Notes under the pieces: model-generated | Seen by the model: the letters and a program-made list of their open reading frames with translations, nothing else | Databases searched by the model: none | Told to the model about the DNA's origin: nothing | Source of the DNA: an uncultured Lachnospiraceae bacterium | GTDB lineage: Bacteria; Bacillota; Clostridia; Lachnospirales; Lachnospiraceae | Direction: 5' to 3' | Assembly (NCBI GenBank): GCA_937877165.1 | Contig: CALEFO010000142.1 | Location: forward strand, 1-9,033 | DNA length: 9,033 nucleotides | Position numbers and translations under genes: made by a program | Shown: positions 5,244 to 9,033 of the stretch, in pieces | Position numbering within the stretch: the stretch's first letter is position 1 | Layout: each line of letters begins with the position of its first letter

Positions 5244-5360
5244 CCCCTCCTATTGACGATTTTTGCGGTTTACTGCAATTATCCGCAATAGAATTATGGC
5301 ATGAATAAAATTCTTTTACAGCTGTTCAGGGACAGTAACAGCCCATACACCCATATACAC
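5244..5360. other. Junction region between rsgA terminator and ATPase remnant
   Basis: No gene is visible. An inverted repeat TTGCGG/CCGCAA lies close to the point where the ATPase frame stops matching its family, and may mark a rearrangement junction. The rest is featureless AT-rich sequence. Confidence 0.4.
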
Positions 5361-5406
5361 AAAAAGGATGAAAGCATGCCGTCCGGATCAACGCATACTT
5401 TCATCC
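5361..5406 (-). terminator. Intrinsic terminator after rsgA
   Basis: On the minus strand GGATGAAAGTATGC (5406-5393) pairs with GCATGCTTTCATCC (5379-5366), a 14-bp stem with one G-T pair and a 13-base loop, followed at once by five T (5365-5361). It begins about 48 bases after the rsgA stop and should end the prpC-prkC-rsgA transcript. Confidence 0.85.
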
Positions 5407-5453
5407 CGAAAATAATTTTTCAATTTTTGAATTCCGCTCTGCCGGTATACGAT

Positions 5454-6347
5454 CTACCGGTACACAGCCTTCCGCTCCTTCAGCTCCGCGTAAATCTCCG
5501 TGTAGCTGGTGTAGCGGATCCTGCTGATTTTCCCCTCCTCAAGGGCCTTTTTGACCGCGCAGTCCGGTTCCATCAGGTGGTTGCAGCCCTGAAAGCGGCA
5601 ATGTCCCGCATAAGGAGTGAACTCCGGATAATAGGCCTTCAGGTCCTCCGCCTCCACATCCTGCAGATACAGGGAGGTAAATCCCGGCGTATCGACGAGA
5701 AACGTGTTCTCCCCTGCATGCAGGAGCTCGACGTGTCGCGTCGTATTCTTCCCTCTTGCAATCTTCCGGGACAGCTCTCCCGTCTCCATCTTCGCCCCGG
5801 GGCAGAGGAAATTGATGAGAGACGACTTGCCCGCACCGGAGGGTCCCGTGACCACCGTGGTCTTTCCCTTCAGAACCACCCGTACTTCCTCCATGGACTC
5901 CGGATTTCTCGTGCTGATGAAAAGAAGCCGGCAGCCGCAGTTCCCGTATACACCCGTAAGCTCCCGGATCTGGGTCTCAATTGCAAGATCCTGTTTGTTG
6001 AAGCAGAGGATCGCCGGAATCCCGCGCCGGTCCATGGAGATCAGGAACCGGTCCAGCATGTTGTAGCTGGGTGCCGGATTGGTGATGGCAAACAAAAGGA
6101 GCGCCTGATCCACATTGGCAACATTTGGCCGGATCAGGTCATTCCTGCGTGGAAGAAGTCTTGCGACATTTCCTTCCTTCGGATCGCTGACCGTGTCCGT
6201 GATGTCAATTTCCACATCATCGCCCACAAGCGGCTTCTGCTTCAGGGCGCGGAACACGCCCTTTGCGCGGCACCGGTAAATCGTGCCGCCGCTGTAGACC
6301 TCATAGAAGCCAGCAATGCTTTTGATAATTTTTCCCGTTACGGGCAT
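5454..6347 (-). CDS. rsgA: Ribosome small-subunit-dependent GTPase RsgA (YloQ/CpgA)
   Basis: Late 30S-subunit assembly GTPase. The 297-aa product has an N-terminal OB-fold (about 1-70) and a circularly permuted GTPase domain, so the motifs occur in the order G4-G5-G1-G3: FNKQDL (116-121), ISTRN (144-148), GPSGAGKSS (168-176) and DTPGF (219-223). The T-T pair in GKNTTRH (199-205) is the switch region. A C-terminal zinc knuckle has C250, C255, H257 and C263. The ATG at 6345-6347 follows an AAAGGGGG ribosome binding site. It lies 106 bases after prkC, as in the conserved Firmicute cluster, where RsgA is a known phosphorylation substrate of PrkC. A terminator follows directly; the rpe and thiN genes that often come next are absent. 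Confidence 0.98.
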   Translation of the reverse strand: MPVTGKIIKSIAGFYEVYSGGTIYRCRAKGVFRALKQKPLVGDDVEIDITDTVSDPKEGNVARLLPRRNDLIRPNVANVDQALLLFAITNPAPSYNMLDRFLISMDRRGIPAILCFNKQDLAIETQIRELTGVYGNCGCRLLFISTRNPESMEEVRVVLKGKTTVVTGPSGAGKSSLINFLCPGAKMETGELSRKIARGKNTTRHVELLHAGENTFLVDTPGFTSLYLQDVEAEDLKAYYPEFTPYAGHCRFQGCNHLMEPDCAVKKALEEGKISRIRYTSYTEIYAELKERKAVYR

Positions 6348-6453
6348 AATCCCCCTTTTATCTCAGCAGCTCTTCATCCGTAAAAAGTTTTCACATTCAA
6401 CGTTCCGGTATGGCGTGCAGCCGAAAGCCCGCTTTAAAAAAGATCTGCCGCAC

Positions 6454-8763
6454 TCAGCTCTCCGGCGTAAAGGTCAGCTGTCTTGTGACCACCCGCTGTC
6501 CGTTCACCGCATCCGCCGCCGAAGAGGAATAGCTCATCTGCAGTGTTCCGGTCGCACTGGTGATGCCGGTAAAGCTTGCCGGAAGCGGAAAGCTCGTCGT
6601 CGTTGTATTCAGAAGCGTCTGGCCGTCTGCCGTGATGATCACCACATAAACCTGGGATCCCGCCACATAATCCGGTGCCTCATCCGCGGTCGGCGCGGAA
6701 ATCTCCGCCGAATAGGAATACGTGGAAGGCTCCTGCTTCGCCGCCTTGCCGACTGTGAGGTTGACCTTGGTCCCGGGCTCCGCGAAGGTGTCGGCCTTCA
6801 CATCCTGGGAGACAACCAGCCCAACCTTGTTCGGGTCGTCGGTCTCCACTTCCGTCGTGGTTCCGAGCTGCAGGTTGTTCTCCGTCAGAATGGCCATGGC
6901 CTCCTCACTGGAGATCCCGGTCACATCCGGGACCTGCACCTGTCCGGAGGTGTCCTCTCCCGTGCTGATGGTGATGGTGACCGATGTATCCGCAGGTGCC
7001 ACCGTGCCGCCCTCCGGCGACTGGGAGATGACCTTGCCCTTCTCTACATCACTGCTCGCTCCCTCAGCCTTGTTGATGCTGTCGAAGCCCTTCTGCTTCA
7101 GCTTCGCAATCGCCTCGGCCTGCGTCATGCCAGTCACATCCGGAATCTCCACACCGGTCTGCCCGGTGCTGACCGTAAGGACAATGTTCGTTCCTGCCTC
7201 CACCGACGAGCCCGTACTCACGCTGCTCCCGTCCTGCAGAGCCGCCGCCATAACGACGCCGGAATCGTAGTCCTTGGACTCCTTATAGGTAATCTCCGGA
7301 ATCAGTCCCAGCGAATTCAGCTGATTTTTGACATCATCCGCGTTCTTGCCGACCATCTCTGGGAGAACGATTCCATTCTCCGATGACTCCGTGGCAGCTT
7401 CCTCCGTCGAACTTCCGAGTGACAAAAGACCCATTTTGCCTGCCGCAAACAGAATAATGACAACGCCGATCAGGACCGCCGCCGCAACAGAAAGAATCGC
7501 AACACCGCGTTCTCTGCGTCTGCCGTATCCGTCCTCCTCCGCGTAATCATCGTCATAGCGGTCATCATAGCCGTCCCGCACATTCTTGCGAAGAGGCTCG
7601 TCAATCCGCTCATCCCGGACTGCCCGTCTCGGCCGCTCCTCATATCCTTCGCGGTCGTCATAATCCTCCCGCATTCTCGAAGAACGCGGTCCGTAGGATT
7701 CCTCCCGGCCGCCCTCCGGCATCCGCCGGTCCTCTTCATACGGCGGATGATAGGAACGCTCTCTTGCATAGCCGCGCTCATTGGCCTCACCTTCCCGATG
7801 CGCCGCACTCTCCCTCTTTGGCTCCTCCTCAAAGCGGATCGGCCCGGTTCCGGATCTTCTGCGGATTTCCGACTGCTCCAGAGGGTCCGCCATCCTCGTC
7901 GCGCCGTCCTCATCCGGGTTAATGACCTTGACAAAATCGTCATTGGGATGAATCAGGGACTGCTTCAGATCCGCAATCAGCTCCGTCATATTCTGGTAAC
8001 GGCGGTCCGGACTCTTCTCGCAGCACTTCAGTACAATCTGCTCCACGCTCCGCGGGATATCCGGAACGAATTCCCTCGGGGACGGCATGGGAGACTGGAT
8101 GTGCTTGATTGCAATCGCAACCGTCGTCTCGCCGTTGAAGGGCACGCGTCCTGTCAGCATTTCAAACAGGGTGATGCCAAGCGAATAAATATCGCTCCGC
8201 TCATCCGAATAACCGCCTCTTGCCTGCTCCGGTGAGGTATAGTGAACCGAACCCATAACATTGGAGGTGATGGTATTGGAGGTCGCCGCCTTTGCGATGC
8301 CGAAATCCGTTACCTTCACCTTTCCGTCGCGGGAAATCATGATGTTCTGCGGCTTGATGTCACGATGAATGACATGATTGTTGTGTGCCGCCTGCAGGCC
8401 CATGGAGACCTGAATCGCGATGCTGATGGCTTCCTTCACCGTCAGCCGCGATTTCTTTTCAATATATTTCTTGAGCGTGATGCCGTCCACGTACTCCATG
8501 ACGATGTAGTACATGCCTTTTTCCTCGCCGACGTCATAGACATTGACGATATTCGGGTGCATCAGTCCGGCCGCCGCCTGCGCCTCCACCCGGAATTTGG
8601 AGACAAAATTCGCATTGTCCGAAAATTCCTGCTTCAGCACCTTGATGGCAACGGTTCGATTCAGTTTATGGTCCTTCGCTCTGTATACAACGGACATTCC
8701 GCCGGTTCCGGTTTTCTCCAGAACCTCATAGCGGTCCGCTATCAGCATGCCGATCTTCACCAT
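6454..8763 (-). CDS. prkC: PASTA-domain Ser/Thr protein kinase (PrkC/PknB/Stk1)
   Basis: Membrane-anchored Hanks-type kinase that senses muropeptides or lipid II through extracellular PASTA repeats and phosphorylates cell-wall, division and translation proteins. In the 769-aa product the kinase domain is about residues 10-270: glycine loop GTGGMSVV (19-26), K41, alpha-C E60, HRDIKPQN (133-140), DFG (153-155), a Thr/Ser-rich activation loop (161-177) and SPEQ (177-180). A long Arg/Glu/Asp/Tyr-rich juxtamembrane region follows (about 285-419), then one transmembrane helix (about 420-442), three PASTA repeats (about 464-534, 537-602, 608-672) and a C-terminal beta-rich domain (about 680-769). 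All catalytic residues are present. The ATG at 8761-8763 has AGGAGA 7 bases upstream and lies 14 bases after the phosphatase stop, so translation is probably coupled. The phosphatase should oppose its activity. Confidence 0.98.
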   Translation of the reverse strand: MVKIGMLIADRYEVLEKTGTGGMSVVYRAKDHKLNRTVAIKVLKQEFSDNANFVSKFRVEAQAAAGLMHPNIVNVYDVGEEKGMYYIVMEYVDGITLKKYIEKKSRLTVKEAISIAIQVSMGLQAAHNNHVIHRDIKPQNIMISRDGKVKVTDFGIAKAATSNTITSNVMGSVHYTSPEQARGGYSDERSDIYSLGITLFEMLTGRVPFNGETTVAIAIKHIQSPMPSPREFVPDIPRSVEQIVLKCCEKSPDRRYQNMTELIADLKQSLIHPNDDFVKVINPDEDGATRMADPLEQSEIRRRSGTGPIRFEEEPKRESAAHREGEANERGYARERSYHPPYEEDRRMPEGGREESYGPRSSRMREDYDDREGYEERPRRAVRDERIDEPLRKNVRDGYDDRYDDDYAEEDGYGRRRERGVAILSVAAAVLIGVVIILFAAGKMGLLSLGSSTEEAATESSENGIVLPEMVGKNADDVKNQLNSLGLIPEITYKESKDYDSGVVMAAALQDGSSVSTGSSVEAGTNIVLTVSTGQTGVEIPDVTGMTQAEAIAKLKQKGFDSINKAEGASSDVEKGKVISQSPEGGTVAPADTSVTITISTGEDTSGQVQVPDVTGISSEEAMAILTENNLQLGTTTEVETDDPNKVGLVVSQDVKADTFAEPGTKVNLTVGKAAKQEPSTYSYSAEISAPTADEAPDYVAGSQVYVVIITADGQTLLNTTTTSFPLPASFTGITSATGTLQMSYSSSAADAVNGQRVVTRQLTFTPES

Positions 8764-8770
8764 ACAGCGA

Positions 8771-8776
8771 TCTCCT
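8771..8776 (-). promoter_or_regulatory. prkC ribosome binding site in the prpC-prkC gap
   Basis: AGGAGA on the minus strand lies 7 bases upstream of the prkC ATG and just after the prpC TGA. This is a strong site and supports translation of the kinase from the same message as the phosphatase. Confidence 0.8.
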
Positions 8777-8777
8777 G

Positions 8778-9033
8778 TCAGGCAAACGCATCAATCAGAA
8801 TGACAGAAATGTTGTCCATTCCGCCGCCGCGGTTGGCCGCAGCCACAAGCGCCTTTGCCTTCGATTCCAGTGTATTCTCTTTGTGGATGATCCGGAAAAT
8901 TTCCTCATCCTCAACCATATTGGTCAGGCCGTCGGAGCACATCAGAACCAAGTCCCCGTGATGGAGCTTCGTGGTAAAAAAGTCCACATCCAGGTATTCT
9001 TCTGCGCCGACTGCTCTTGTAATCACATTCTTG
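8778..9033 (-). CDS. prpC: PP2C-family Ser/Thr phosphatase PrpC/Stp, 3' part only
   Basis: The open frame enters from the right edge and gives the last 84 residues of a protein whose full family length is about 240-250. Visible PP2C motifs are KNVITRAVG, the metal-site block DLVLMCSDGLTNMV, the motif (A)NRGGGMDNISVILI with the metal-binding Asp, and a short C-terminus. A GTG at 9024-9026 is only an internal Val codon; the real start lies outside the window. The enzyme dephosphorylates targets of the PASTA kinase encoded directly downstream, and the 14-base gap indicates a single transcript. Confidence 0.95.
   Translation of the reverse strand, partial: KNVITRAVGAEEYLDVDFFTTKLHHGDLVLMCSDGLTNMVEDEEIFRIIHKENTLESKAKALVAAANRGGGMDNISVILIDAFA

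Noticed and set aside
5301..7386. Plus-strand frames of 360 and 356 codons over rsgA and prkC
   Set aside because: They are antisense shadows with Arg/His-rich, non-protein-like composition and start in hairpin or intergenic sequence.

Overview
This window reads as chromosomal DNA of a Firmicute, most likely a clostridium of the Lachnospiraceae type. The evidence is the set of housekeeping genes, the strong AGGAGG-type ribosome binding sites, a moderately high G+C content for the group (judged by eye) and the many small palindromic elements between genes. Every recognised gene lies on the minus strand, so transcription runs from high to low coordinates. The long plus-strand reading frames are antisense shadows.

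From the right edge, in transcription order: the 3' end of a PP2C-type phosphatase (prpC/stp), a PASTA-domain Ser/Thr kinase (prkC/pknB) and the ribosome-assembly GTPase rsgA form the conserved Firmicute prpC-prkC-rsgA cluster. An intrinsic terminator closes it at 5361-5406. About 870 bases follow that look like an insertion hotspot: a C-terminal remnant of an AAA ATPase/DUF4143 protein (4926-5243), a perfect 30-bp AT-rich palindrome (4834-4863), and four contiguous ~20-bp degenerate repeats (4691-4772) resembling the end of an IS21-type element.

A sigma-A-type promoter at 4633-4662 then starts a probable ychF-mscS-lgt unit: a P-loop ATPase of the Obg group, a small mechanosensitive channel, and prolipoprotein diacylglyceryl transferase. 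The ychF-mscS gap (3198-3390) is packed with short hairpins, several with the C-GAA-G triloop. After lgt comes a ~675-base non-coding region with at least eight hairpins, including a 30-bp perfect stem that is a likely bidirectional terminator. It ends in the leader of mraZ, which carries three 10-bp MraZ-type operator repeats. Immediately after the mraZ stop codon, where rsmH would normally follow, a 104-bp tandem repeat begins and runs off the left edge.

The most interesting signal is a structured element found twice (1-159 and 1150-1234), with a third partial copy at 911-949. It has up to three successive hairpins. The main hairpin keeps an unpaired A (minus-strand reading) and its geometry while paired positions change together, which points to selection on a folded RNA or single-stranded DNA. 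It could be a REP/MITE-like mobile repeat or an undescribed structured RNA; the window alone cannot decide.
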